Assembly (NCBI GenBank): GCA_016929355.1
Contig: JAFGJA010000322.1
Location: forward strand, 1-48,058
Direction: 5' to 3'
DNA: 48,058 nucleotides
Source of the DNA: Anaerolineae bacterium
Lineage (GTDB): Bacteria; Chloroflexota; Anaerolineae; Aggregatilineales; Aggregatilineaceae
In this document: positions 1 through 9,076 of the stretch, piece after piece
How positions within the stretch are numbered: the first letter of the stretch is position 1
How the letters are laid out: every line of letters begins with the position of its first letter
Position numbers and translations under genes: made by a program
Notes under the pieces: generated by a model
Databases searched by the model: none
Told to the model about the DNA's origin: nothing
Seen by the model: the letters and a program-made list of their open reading frames with translations, nothing else

Positions 1-195
1 AAAAACAGCTTGAACACACCCGTTGACGTGGTGCCGCTGACCGTTTCCGAAGTCCGACGTTTGTTGAACCGCTTAGTGTGGCGGATCTCGCACTCTGTCG
101 AACAGCTTTTGGCCTGGTCGTTTTGGCGGCGACAGCACCAAGCTCGCGCGAAAGCCGCTCATTATCGTCGCCATTTAGCTCGTTCGCCTGCTTAA
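1..195 (+). CDS. Transposase, C-terminal fragment (cut by window edge)
   Basis: The frame is open from base 1, so the gene begins outside the window; only about 64 C-terminal residues are visible. They contain PLTVSEVRRLLNRLVW, then LAWSFWRRQHQARAKAAHYRR, an Arg/His-rich tail. From memory this tail closes a family of DDE transposases common in Chloroflexota and Actinobacteria (tail of the form PLTVPEVRRLL...HQARARRxHYRR). No catalytic residue is inside the visible part, so the exact IS family is not certain. A short inverted repeat (AGCGT/ACGCT) lies just after the stop codon. The TTG at 10 is not a credible start because the frame continues upstream. The gene is a mobile-element remnant or end lying next to, and not part of, the downstream operon. 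Confidence 0.55.
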   Translation, partial: KNSLNTPVDVVPLTVSEVRRLLNRLVWRISHSVEQLLAWSFWRRQHQARAKAAHYRRHLARSPA

Positions 196-748
196 GCGTT
201 TCTGTTACGCTATCTGTGGCTGTAGTATTAGAGACCATGCGGTAAGAAGAATGGCCAGTCATTTTGTCGCCCCAAGTTCCATCTTGGGAAAAGATCGCAA
301 GGCGAAAGTCAAAACACATCCGTTATTAGCGCCTATGCTTCCGCATGGTCTCTTAAGCTGCTGCTCCGAATTTGCTGTGCTTACCCACCCTCTTTGTCAC
401 ACTAAGTTGCATAAACCTTGCTTCGATGATAAAGTAACGAATAATTAAATCATCTCAAAGTATATTCCTATTTAATGATATTTAGATGTATAGACAATGA
501 TAATACTTATTACAGTTTTAAAATCGCTGGCTTTATTCAGTAAGAACAACATACAGCACCCCAAAATTAAGCATATGATGTAGCCGTTAAACTTGCTATT
601 ATGGGTGTATGGGAACAATTTTGTCTGGATTGCGAATATCATTGGTCAATAGTTGGCAATGCTTACGGGCCAGTTTGTTATAGCATTGCGTTTTAGCGGC
701 GATATGGGGAACCATCTATAATTCAACATCCCGAGGTAGGAAAATTTT
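196..748. other. Intergenic region left of the plus-strand operon
   Basis: No convincing gene is seen in these 553 bases. The stretch 440-560 is clearly AT-rich compared with the rest of the window. A perfect 6-bp inverted repeat, CCCAAG/CTTGGG with a 6-base loop, sits at 271-288 with no following T-run. A 65-codon frame at 251-448 has no ribosome site and no recognisable sequence. A 31-codon frame at 601-696 contains a CxxC pair and is reported separately under findings. The promoter of the downstream operon lies at the right end. Confidence 0.5.
693..722 (+). promoter_or_regulatory. Probable promoter of the plus-strand operon
   Basis: An exact TATAAT hexamer occupies 717-722. Eighteen bases upstream is TTAGCG (693-698), only a 3 of 6 match to the sigma-70 type -35 box, so the call rests on the -10 element and its position. 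Transcription would begin about 730, leaving a leader of roughly 20 bases that carries the ribosome site GAGGTAGG (733-740) before the ATG at 749. Confidence 0.45.
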
Positions 749-1984
749 ATGCTGCGTTTTGTCTCATTTATCATGCTAGCAACGACATGGCTTTTAATCG
801 GGATAGCCATGCTTCTAGCAGGCGTAGTGCTAGGAAGCCTCGTGTATTATCCCTGTATCTCGACAACGGCGGGGGGGTACGACTGCCGTGAGATCAATCA
901 CATCATTGCGACAGAATGGCTGCAAGATCGCATTCCTAACGATTCATTAGATACCTATTTATTCATTGGCCCGGCATTATTTACGCTCATAGGATTTTGC
1001 GCCATTTTTGTGGCCCTTCAGATACTTGATCTAACCCTGCGCCGTCATAACCCAAACCAGGCAACCATGGCTATTGGGTTTGGTGTGTTTTTCGTGATCT
1101 TGGTCTTAACAATACGGGCTTTTCTTGGCGGGGAGATCAAAACGCGGGCCGTTGATGCGCGCCAACTTGTTTGTGCAGAAAATCTGCCGGCGAGCATAAA
1201 CATTTCAGAAGCGACAAATGAGCCAGGATGTTTGATCCCACCGGCAAATCCTGATCATCCTTTTTACACGTTCCTAAACATCGACAAAATTAACCAACTC
1301 CGGCGCGGCTTGGTGCTGTTGAGCGCCTGGATTTTGGGTTTGTCGTTGGTTCTGCTGTCCGAATCCACTCGCCCCCCGACTACCGTGCAGCACCAACTCG
1401 AACGGTATGGCGAGGATGTGAGTTGTGAGCGTTGTGGGGCTGTGCCCACTGATGGCGAAACGACACCGTTATGCATTTTATGTATGCATTATTTTGAACC
1501 GAAAGCCACCATCCACGATGCCCAGACCGAATACAAGGAAGGCGATACCATACGTCTGGATATTGAAATTACGCCCAAAGACAATATCCCGATGCGAAAT
1601 GCCGTAATCACGCTGCGCGTGGGTCAATTCTTGAACATCACAAACTACCCAACTGAAAAATCCTGGGAAGCGCGGCCTAACTACCAGGGATCAGTCTGCA
1701 CACAAGTCGAGTTTGTTGGACCAAAAGTTATCGCCACCCAACAAACTATTCCGGTAACGCTAAACGTGCATGAAAGTGTCCAACACCAACGCCGCGCCAA
1801 ACAGGCAGCGATGATTACCATTGAAGCCCACGCGACAGAATACAGCGCAATAGAAGCACAACCAATCAAAGAACACATCACACTGGTTCGCCCGCCTAGT
1901 AGACTTGAAAACATGGAACAATATATGATGAACCACGCGAAGCGGCTACGGTTCTGGCAGCCGCCGGCGGACCTATCAGAATAA
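749..1984 (+). CDS. Membrane protein with cytosolic zinc ribbon and beta-rich C-terminal domain
   Basis: Not recognised as a named family. The 411-residue protein has four hydrophobic segments at about 4-33, 70-95, 107-126 and 186-204. A four-cysteine zinc ribbon of the form CxxC-x12-CxxC (C226, C229, C242, C245) follows, then a beta-rich region (about 251-380) that reads like an Ig/arrestin-type sandwich. After the fourth segment the chain should lie in the cytosol, placing the zinc ribbon inside. The start is supported by GAGGTAGG upstream. It is the first gene of the six-gene operon and ends 25 bases before the next gene. A run of seven G at 871-877 lies in the coding sequence without breaking the frame. 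Function is unknown; the context suggests a membrane-anchored part or scaffold of the VWA/tubulin-like system. Confidence 0.8.
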   Translation: MLRFVSFIMLATTWLLIGIAMLLAGVVLGSLVYYPCISTTAGGYDCREINHIIATEWLQDRIPNDSLDTYLFIGPALFTLIGFCAIFVALQILDLTLRRHNPNQATMAIGFGVFFVILVLTIRAFLGGEIKTRAVDARQLVCAENLPASINISEATNEPGCLIPPANPDHPFYTFLNIDKINQLRRGLVLLSAWILGLSLVLLSESTRPPTTVQHQLERYGEDVSCERCGAVPTDGETTPLCILCMHYFEPKATIHDAQTEYKEGDTIRLDIEITPKDNIPMRNAVITLRVGQFLNITNYPTEKSWEARPNYQGSVCTQVEFVGPKVIATQQTIPVTLNVHESVQHQRRAKQAAMITIEAHATEYSAIEAQPIKEHITLVRPPSRLENMEQYMMNHAKRLRFWQPPADLSE

Positions 1985-2009
1985 TGAGTGCGGGAAAGAG
2001 GAAACTTAC

Positions 2010-3140
2010 ATGAAGCGGCTATCCACGCTGCTGATCATCAGTGTTTTATTAGGAATCACAGGTTTGCAGGTTTGCCACGCGCAAGATGGGCCAGACTGTT
2101 CCACAACTTCTGATGTGCGCTGTATCGGCTTATCGCAAGTCAATATTGTTGGTGCAGAAGCCCTGTCCTTATATCCTGGTTTTCGCAATCCCATGCTTGA
2201 ACTGGACATTCAAATACGCGCCCCCGCCCCTCCAGGGATTGACACTGGGTATATTTACGTTGATACGATCAAACAATTGGGCAATCAGGCTCATGCGCTC
2301 AATCACTGCGAACTTGTAATCGTCGCTCTCTCAGACGAGGAAGATCAGTATCTTAAACAGCAAGCTATTATCTGGGATACAGACCGAGAACAACGAGTGC
2401 GTGTGTTTGCATTTTGCAAGCAGATCAATTTGCCCTATGGGGGCGACGCCAGCGCAGCGCGGATGCCATTTCCCAGTCAATCCACCACGATTTCGTTGGA
2501 TGATACCTCGCAGATAGATCAGACTCAGCTTAATACACTCACCGAACTCACCCACAAACTGATCGCGGCTGATTGTAGAGATAGTATTACGGGAGAACCG
2601 ATCACGCTCAGAAGCTTTCAAGCGCAGCTTGCCGTCTTTTTGATTTTCCATACAACGCCCGACGAAACCGATCCCGTTACTGATGCGTGGCAAAAATTTA
2701 AGGATGGCGGGCAAGTGTACGTGGATCAACAGCACGACGATTTTTTCACCTGTCTGCTCCCCGCCGTGAGCACGCCCATCCCGACGCCCACGCCGACCCT
2801 AACACCCACACCTCCCCCAACGTTGGGGCCGGATTTATTTACGGCAACACCGGAGCCACCCACACTTTTCAACCAGACCATTCCTGATACACCAGCCGGT
2901 GACATCAACCTGCTGGAATTACTGTTGGGAGCCGGAGGAGTGATTACAGCCGGGGTGGTTGTGATCGTGTTGACGGGTATGAAGCGAATGCGGCTGGCTT
3001 TGGGGGTGACTGCGCTGTTACTCGCGCTGGGCATTGCCCTTAGCATTCTCTTTCCGAATTTCTGGGAAAACGATCCGGCAGAAAACACGCTCGCACCATC
3101 GCCAACTCATACACCACAAGCCACGCCAGGGGAGAATTAA
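2010..3140 (+). CDS. Secreted/membrane protein with Thr-Pro linker and C-terminal membrane segments
   Basis: Family not recognised. The 376-residue protein begins with a clear signal peptide (cleavage likely after HAQ, about residue 25). It has an extracytoplasmic domain of about 225 residues with several cysteines (C30, C38, C100, C136, C189, C248), a Thr-Pro linker (about 254-285), two hydrophobic segments (about 302-322 and 329-349), and a short Pro/Thr-rich tail. The ATG follows an AGAGG ribosome site. The linker-then-membrane layout is the same as in the VWA proteins of this locus, so the N-terminal domain probably projects from the cell surface. It ends two bases before the next gene, implying co-expression. 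No enzymatic motif is visible; a binding or assembly role is an inference from context. Confidence 0.8.
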   Translation: MKRLSTLLIISVLLGITGLQVCHAQDGPDCSTTSDVRCIGLSQVNIVGAEALSLYPGFRNPMLELDIQIRAPAPPGIDTGYIYVDTIKQLGNQAHALNHCELVIVALSDEEDQYLKQQAIIWDTDREQRVRVFAFCKQINLPYGGDASAARMPFPSQSTTISLDDTSQIDQTQLNTLTELTHKLIAADCRDSITGEPITLRSFQAQLAVFLIFHTTPDETDPVTDAWQKFKDGGQVYVDQQHDDFFTCLLPAVSTPIPTPTPTLTPTPPPTLGPDLFTATPEPPTLFNQTIPDTPAGDINLLELLLGAGGVITAGVVVIVLTGMKRMRLALGVTALLLALGIALSILFPNFWENDPAENTLAPSPTHTPQATPGEN

Positions 3141-3142
3141 CC

Positions 3143-5782
3143 ATGAATCGTCACATCATGGCTCTGGTCGTCATTATCCTGCTGGGCATCAGCATACTGC
3201 TTAACCTGAATTCGGCACTGGCCCAGAACGATCCCCATCCGGCGCTGCTGCTGGTCATTTTGTTAGATGATTCGAGCACCATGTCAGGCATAAATTCAGC
3301 GAACACCGTTGGCTATTCCGTCCTGACCGGGCGCGATCCATCTGATCCGGCTGACGGGCAAGGCGATGGATTATCGACAGGCACGCGCGATGAAGCGGTG
3401 CGCAGCGTGCTCTATTTGCTGGCGAACGATACGCAACAAGCGCATCAGGTGGCGATCATCCAATTCAGTTCGGGAGAAACAACACGCTGGCTCGGTGATG
3501 ACCCGGATACGCCATTCTTTTATACCATTGGTGGTCCTTCATTCAATCGCCAAACCGGATTGAATGCGATCATCAGCCAACTTGACAATCGCCCCGTTTG
3601 GGCAGGCGATTTGAATCCCGGTCCAAGCGATATTGCCACAACACTGGCTAAAGCCGAACAAGCGATTAAGGTGCGTGTCAGTCAAAATTCTGGTAAACCC
3701 GCGATTCTGCTGGTCGCCGACGATGTACCGATGGAAGCACCCTGGAGCGGCCCCGACAAAGCGAATCCCTGGAAACCATTCTCACCTGATCAATTAGTAC
3801 AGTGGACCAGCCGCTATATTCCAGCGCTGGATCAAACGCTGGATATTCTGCGTAACTATCCTGCGTACAATACAACCTGTGCCAACACAATTAACGGCCA
3901 ATCGCAAGGTATTCCAGTGGGAGTGATGGCGCTCGGTGCGGCGAATTGGATCGGCTATGATGGGACTATCGCTGAAGGCACACCCCCCGATGCCTATTAC
4001 CAGCGTATGGTTCAAAGCCTGAGCGATGCCCCCCTTTTTTACACCATTGATCCCAACCTGACACTGGATACAAACCAATTGTACGATGCGTTTCGGACAG
4101 CCAGCACAAGTTTTGTGCGCGATGTGCGCTGTATTAATGCCCAGGATATGCAGCCAACAGTCGCCAACAGCCAGGATATACAGTACACGTTGTCCGTTTC
4201 AAACTTTGATAGTCAGATTCATTTTGTGTTCGATGTATATGATCCGACAATGCAAGTAGTCCCGGAAATTACCCCGGCCCGGTCCAACACAGTCTATACG
4301 TATACTGACGCCAAAGATGCGTCCGCCTCGCGTCAGCTTTCACCAGATGGCGTATGGCGCGAAATCTGGACCTTTAACCATCAGGGGAATTGGGCAGGTG
4401 ATTGGACGATTCGTTTTCCAGGCAACACACAAATCAGGTCGATTACAGCCGAAAAAATAACGGACTCGACCAATCTAACTCTTATCCCTGATCGCAGCCA
4501 ATATGCCGTTGTAGGAGCCGAAGATATTCAGTTCACAGCCGAACTCAAAGCGGGAGATTGGCCGATCTATCATTCCGATCCGTTAATTGACCATATAGAA
4601 GCAACCGTGGCGGGCGAAACATTTCCGGTGACGTTCACGGACGATGATAAACTACTCATCCGTCCCCCGACGGGCAATCTTCCCAATGCGGGACGGCAAT
4701 CTTTTGCGGTGACAGTCTACTTCAAATCCGATGAGTTCGCACCCTGGACTCATGAAATTGCCGACTTTTTCACGTTTTCAGAAGAAATAACGCGGGGCGA
4801 CATCAGCCCTAATAATGGGGATACATGGACCTGCACACTCAGAGAGGATAGCAACGAATTCGGCCAACCGTTTACAGTTCGTTTTGTCAAACCGGAGTCT
4901 ATCAGCAGCGAGGGCGTATTTAACTATATTCGGGTGCAAGTTTACGCCGAGAATCCCGTCGAAAATCCTGCGGCAGAACCCATCGCGCGCCTGCTCTGGG
5001 ATCAATACACAGAAAACTCCACCGCATTTAAAGGCGTAATTCCGTGCGAAAAACTGACACCCAGTAACCAACAAGAGCGCATCTGGATCAAAGCCGAATT
5101 TGCCGATAATACGCCGATTTTTGCCGCGCAGGAGTGGGCTTATGTTCTGGCTCCTACGCCCACGCCACTGCCCACGCTTGTACCCACCCCTTCGATGCTG
5201 CCCACGCCTACCCCGGTTCCACCGGATCAGAAAAATATTGTTGATGAAACGACAGAATTATTCGACAGTGGCGAACCTGGCTACTGGTTGGTGTTAGCTA
5301 TCGGCAGCGCATTAGGCTTGGTCGCGGTGCTGCGCGGCGCACAGATCATACGTTGGTATCTGATGCCACTCTCGTATGTATCGTATACCTTTACCTACCA
5401 GGGGCAGCGCGAGGCTATGCGTCGTGCGCTCGTATGGTATTTGTTGGGGATGCCTTTCAAGTATTCCACGATGATTCCGCGCCACCACATGCCCAGGAAA
5501 AACCGAACGGCGGAGCAGCAGCAACCACCGGCAACACTTGAAGAATCCGCAACAGCGACACCAGATGAAACGCGATCCCAATCGACGCATCCGCAATTGC
5601 GCATCAGGGCTAATCCCGGCGAACTGGGCTTATATATTCAAGCCCCGCCCATCGGGATGATCCGGCTGGATCAACAATTGCTACAAAATCAGGAAACACG
5701 TTACGTGAATCGCAAAAAAATCACTATCCGTATTGGATCAGACTATGAGATCGTTATCCATAATCGCCGCGCCCGTTTCTAA
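3143..5782 (+). CDS. VWA-domain membrane protein (module 1)
   Basis: An 879-residue protein with a signal peptide ending near LAQ (residue 28). A VWA domain follows, whose metal-site motif is D42-x-S44-x-T46, a slight variant of DxSxS. Next come beta-rich Ig-like regions, a Thr-Pro linker (about 668-695), one membrane segment (about 714-736) and a cytosolic tail of about 140 residues with a basic end (RRARF). VWA domains bind protein partners through a metal ion; the partner is unknown. The stop lies 21 bases before the intact tubulin-like gene, a VWA-then-tubulin order repeated elsewhere in this window. The cytosolic tail resembles the tails of the other VWA proteins here only loosely. It probably senses or binds something outside and couples to the tubulin-like protein inside; that link is an inference. 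Confidence 0.88.
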   Translation: MNRHIMALVVIILLGISILLNLNSALAQNDPHPALLLVILLDDSSTMSGINSANTVGYSVLTGRDPSDPADGQGDGLSTGTRDEAVRSVLYLLANDTQQAHQVAIIQFSSGETTRWLGDDPDTPFFYTIGGPSFNRQTGLNAIISQLDNRPVWAGDLNPGPSDIATTLAKAEQAIKVRVSQNSGKPAILLVADDVPMEAPWSGPDKANPWKPFSPDQLVQWTSRYIPALDQTLDILRNYPAYNTTCANTINGQSQGIPVGVMALGAANWIGYDGTIAEGTPPDAYYQRMVQSLSDAPLFYTIDPNLTLDTNQLYDAFRTASTSFVRDVRCINAQDMQPTVANSQDIQYTLSVSNFDSQIHFVFDVYDPTMQVVPEITPARSNTVYTYTDAKDASASRQLSPDGVWREIWTFNHQGNWAGDWTIRFPGNTQIRSITAEKITDSTNLTLIPDRSQYAVVGAEDIQFTAELKAGDWPIYHSDPLIDHIEATVAGETFPVTFTDDDKLLIRPPTGNLPNAGRQSFAVTVYFKSDEFAPWTHEIADFFTFSEEITRGDISPNNGDTWTCTLREDSNEFGQPFTVRFVKPESISSEGVFNYIRVQVYAENPVENPAAEPIARLLWDQYTENSTAFKGVIPCEKLTPSNQQERIWIKAEFADNTPIFAAQEWAYVLAPTPTPLPTLVPTPSMLPTPTPVPPDQKNIVDETTELFDSGEPGYWLVLAIGSALGLVAVLRGAQIIRWYLMPLSYVSYTFTYQGQREAMRRALVWYLLGMPFKYSTMIPRHHMPRKNRTAEQQQPPATLEESATATPDETRSQSTHPQLRIRANPGELGLYIQAPPIGMIRLDQQLLQNQETRYVNRKKITIRIGSDYEIVIHNRRARF

Positions 5783-5803
5783 TCGCGTATCGAGGGAAAA
5801 CTT

Positions 5804-8800
5804 ATGAAAAATACCACGCCGATCAACCTACGTCCCACCTTGATCATCGGCCTGGGGGGATCCGGTTCCCGTATCGCTGTGCAACTCAAAGCGCGGTTGG
5901 AAGACGAACTAGGCAGTGATAGTAACTATCACCGGGCGATCAAAATCCTGTGTTTGGATACGGCCAATGAAAAATTTACGGCTCTCCAACCCAATCACCC
6001 CGATCGTGAACCGGTGCGCCTCGCGCCGGATCGGGAATATGTGCGGATCAGCGATGTGCCGTTATATGACTTGATGCGCAGTAAGGAAACCAATGAAGCT
6101 ATCGCCTCGATTTTCCCCGAAGTCCTGCACTCGACTCAAATCGATCAAGGGGCACAGCAGGTCCGGCGGTTGGGACGTATTGCGTTGTTTTATCACTATG
6201 GCCGGATCAAAGAAAAGATCAGCCAGGCAATCCGCGCGCTGCGGCAAATGGATGTAATGGATCGATTGGGTCCGATTGACGATGAGAAAGAACTCTATGT
6301 CGCGGATCGCCAACGACTGCGCGTGTTTGTGCTGAGTTCACTTTGTGGGGGAACCGGTGCCGGCATTTTTATCGACATCGCGTATCTGGCGCGCCATCTG
6401 GCATTGGATGCCGGAGTCCCTTCGACACGTGCGGTGGACGTGATCGGAATGCTGCTGCTGCCGGAAGCGTTTCCTGAAATCTCGACAACGGGCGGCGCAC
6501 GCATCCGGGCTAACGCCTATGCATCACTGCTTGACCTGGAATACTACAATCAAGCCACCGAAGCCGATGAAAAACTCTACCGGGTGGATTTGCCGGGTGA
6601 ACGAATCGAAGTGACGGGCAGTCCATTTTCGCTGTGCTACCTGATTAACAGCAGTGGCCCGCCCGGTACAATGCGCGGGGTGGCCGATCTCGCGCCCATG
6701 TTGGCGGACAGTCTCATGTTGATGATCACCAGCCGCATGGGTGAACAACTTGACGCCACCCTGGATAATGTGCGCGCGTCGCTCACCGTCTATCACGGTG
6801 GATACCGCGCATTTTATAGCGCGCTGGGCATGGCGCAAATCGTTTATCCTTTCGTATGGCTCAAGCAGCAATTTGGACAACGGCTCAAGCGAGAAATCAT
6901 CGAGCGGTTCATTTTGCCGCAAAATATATCCCTGCGCGACACACGCGACGCTGCCCAAAAATGGTTTAATGAGCAGCAAAACTGGATGCGGGCCGAACTT
7001 GACACTGACTTGTTATCGCTTAAGGAAGATGTGGTCAATCGTCTGAAAAATTTCGCGGAAGAAACTCACCTGTATCCTAATCCTACCGCGCAGTTGCAGA
7101 CCGAATACCGCACGTGCGTCCGCCAATTTGAACAGACTATCATCACGCAGGTGCATGATAATGCGGTGGATGTCGAACGACGCTTACGAACGCAACTCAA
7201 CCACGCAGTGGATGATTTTATTGACAAGGGCTTGACCGCAGAGCCGCCGTGCGGTCTCAGTTGGACGCTCACATGGTTGGATGATCTGGCGGCGATAATC
7301 TACAACGAGCTTGAAAACCCAAGTTATCTCGATCATAACGCCCCCTTGAGCGAACACCTGCAAAAAATCTACGCCGTCAACGCCATGCCCTTGCTTGGCG
7401 AGTGGTGGGGACGTAAGCGCAGTATTCCCAGAGCTGCGTATGATCTCAGTGACTACCTGGAAAACCGAGCGGATCGCATCGTCATCGAAAACGAAATGCG
7501 TAACATCTTTCTGAGCAGCATACGGTGGATTGAACAGCATCGTGATCAGGTCAATGCCGCGATCCAGTTCTGGGACCGCGAAAGACGCCGCAGTCAGGAA
7601 CAGGAAAAACCGCAGTACACGCTCGTGACCCAAACCGTCATTGATGAACACGAACTCAACCAACATCTTGCGGCAAAACTGCGCGAAATCCTGCCGGCAG
7701 AAGATGACCAAACCGGCCATGCGTCTCACCTGGACCTGAGAAAACAGGTCGAAAATGCCTTTAAAGATGCGACGAATGGGCAAAGTGGATTATCCCGGTC
7801 ATTGGACCTTAGCACGCGCGAGGAAATTCAGCGTGCGCTGACCCATCTCTGCATGTCGTATTATGATGCAATCACGGATCGGGGGGATGTAATCGAGCAT
7901 CTCAACGAACTCTCCCCCATTCGCCGCGAGGACATGATCCGATCCCTGGGTGATATGGCGCAACCGTTGTTGAGCTACAGTAAAGGACTGCTGCAAGCCA
8001 TTCCGCCGCGCATCATACAGGTGCTAGGAGCCAAAACGCAAAGCGCTGCCGAAGATCATATCCGTCCCCTGATTGGGGATCAGATGGACCTCAGCACAGT
8101 GGCAACACACAATCAAGCCACCACCGCCCTACTAATCACCCATCATGGCATCCCGATTTCGGCGCTTGCCAAACTTGAAACCTATCGGGGGCACTACGAA
8201 CAACTGCAAGACGAACCCAACGCAATTTTCCACCTGGACACAGAGCGCGAAAACGCGCCCTATGATCCGGGATCGTTCTACTTCGTCAATCTGGCCGATT
8301 TCCATACCTATTTCGCCAGGACGCTCGCCTATAACTGGCTGGTGCGCACCCAATACCAGCTTCGCCGCTCGGATAACCGGGTGGATTTACAGGATACCTT
8401 TGCTTTTGACAGCGCGTTTTTCAGCTATTTTTCCATTGCGATTAATCGCCAAATCACGATTATTAACAATGAGATTGAAGCGCTCGAAAACCGCATGGTA
8501 GATCGTTTTACGCTGGATGATTTCACCGTTGGCAAAACGCAGCGTCGATTAAAGCAGTTACACACCATGAACAATGAACTGCAACAGTATCTGGCAACCT
8601 GTATCCCGGCTAGAAACCTTGAAGATGGAGTATTGGTCCTCAACCGAAATGAACACGATTACGCTGATTTCCATGTCATCATGCGCCCCCCGGAAGGACG
8701 CGAACACCCCACGATCCCGGCCCAGACGTTGATTCAGACGCGAGATGCCATCTTTCGCGGGCAATCACGGCTCGTGCCGCAGTTTTTCATTGAGGCTGTC

Positions 8801-9076
8801 AACAACTATTACGCCACCCAACTCCAAACGGACCGGATCACGCTGGAAAATTTGATCAAAACGTTCCTGAGTGAACGCCGATACCGCGACTATGCACATG
8901 ACGATTCCCGCCGCCAGCAAGACTTTACCATGCGATTAAGTCAACCGGGCCAACCAAGCTATGAACTAGAACAGCGTCTTTGTGCAATTTTGAGCGTTTA
9001 CTTGCGCACCCTCAAACAAAAGGACCGGGGTCTTCGCACCAATGGTTATTGGACTCCGAGTGAGGAATTGTTATGA
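5804..9076 (+). CDS. Tubulin/FtsZ-like protein with intact GTP loops (module 1)
   Basis: This 1090-residue cytosolic protein belongs to the large bacterial tubulin-like family (Tubulin_2 type). The N-terminal glycine loop GLGGSGS (16-22) follows a hydrophobic strand. LDTANE (51-56) fits the next nucleotide-facing loop. RRLGRIALF (121-129) is a motif shared with the other copies here. CGGTGAG (181-187) is the tubulin signature loop. A second shared motif, SALGMAQIVYP, follows further on. The remaining 700 residues are mainly helical and without membrane segments, so the protein is about three times the length of FtsZ. The ribosome site is GAGGG. The stop overlaps the next start (ATGA). GTP binding is likely; polymerisation is known for the superfamily but not shown for this family. 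It is expected to act at the inner face of the membrane with the VWA protein encoded just upstream. Confidence 0.85.
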   Translation: MKNTTPINLRPTLIIGLGGSGSRIAVQLKARLEDELGSDSNYHRAIKILCLDTANEKFTALQPNHPDREPVRLAPDREYVRISDVPLYDLMRSKETNEAIASIFPEVLHSTQIDQGAQQVRRLGRIALFYHYGRIKEKISQAIRALRQMDVMDRLGPIDDEKELYVADRQRLRVFVLSSLCGGTGAGIFIDIAYLARHLALDAGVPSTRAVDVIGMLLLPEAFPEISTTGGARIRANAYASLLDLEYYNQATEADEKLYRVDLPGERIEVTGSPFSLCYLINSSGPPGTMRGVADLAPMLADSLMLMITSRMGEQLDATLDNVRASLTVYHGGYRAFYSALGMAQIVYPFVWLKQQFGQRLKREIIERFILPQNISLRDTRDAAQKWFNEQQNWMRAELDTDLLSLKEDVVNRLKNFAEETHLYPNPTAQLQTEYRTCVRQFEQTIITQVHDNAVDVERRLRTQLNHAVDDFIDKGLTAEPPCGLSWTLTWLDDLAAIIYNELENPSYLDHNAPLSEHLQKIYAVNAMPLLGEWWGRKRSIPRAAYDLSDYLENRADRIVIENEMRNIFLSSIRWIEQHRDQVNAAIQFWDRERRRSQEQEKPQYTLVTQTVIDEHELNQHLAAKLREILPAEDDQTGHASHLDLRKQVENAFKDATNGQSGLSRSLDLSTREEIQRALTHLCMSYYDAITDRGDVIEHLNELSPIRREDMIRSLGDMAQPLLSYSKGLLQAIPPRIIQVLGAKTQSAAEDHIRPLIGDQMDLSTVATHNQATTALLITHHGIPISALAKLETYRGHYEQLQDEPNAIFHLDTERENAPYDPGSFYFVNLADFHTYFARTLAYNWLVRTQYQLRRSDNRVDLQDTFAFDSAFFSYFSIAINRQITIINNEIEALENRMVDRFTLDDFTVGKTQRRLKQLHTMNNELQQYLATCIPARNLEDGVLVLNRNEHDYADFHVIMRPPEGREHPTIPAQTLIQTRDAIFRGQSRLVPQFFIEAVNNYYATQLQTDRITLENLIKTFLSERRYRDYAHDDSRRQQDFTMRLSQPGQPSYELEQRLCAILSVYLRTLKQKDRGLRTNGYWTPSEELL

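Noticed and set aside
251..448. A 65-codon plus-strand frame left of the operon
   Set aside because: No ribosome site, no recognisable sequence, and located in a decayed intergenic stretch.
5804..9076. Reading this gene as the cell-division protein FtsZ
   Set aside because: It is about three times too long, lacks the FtsZ C-terminal tail, and has no division genes nearby; only the nucleotide loops are shared.
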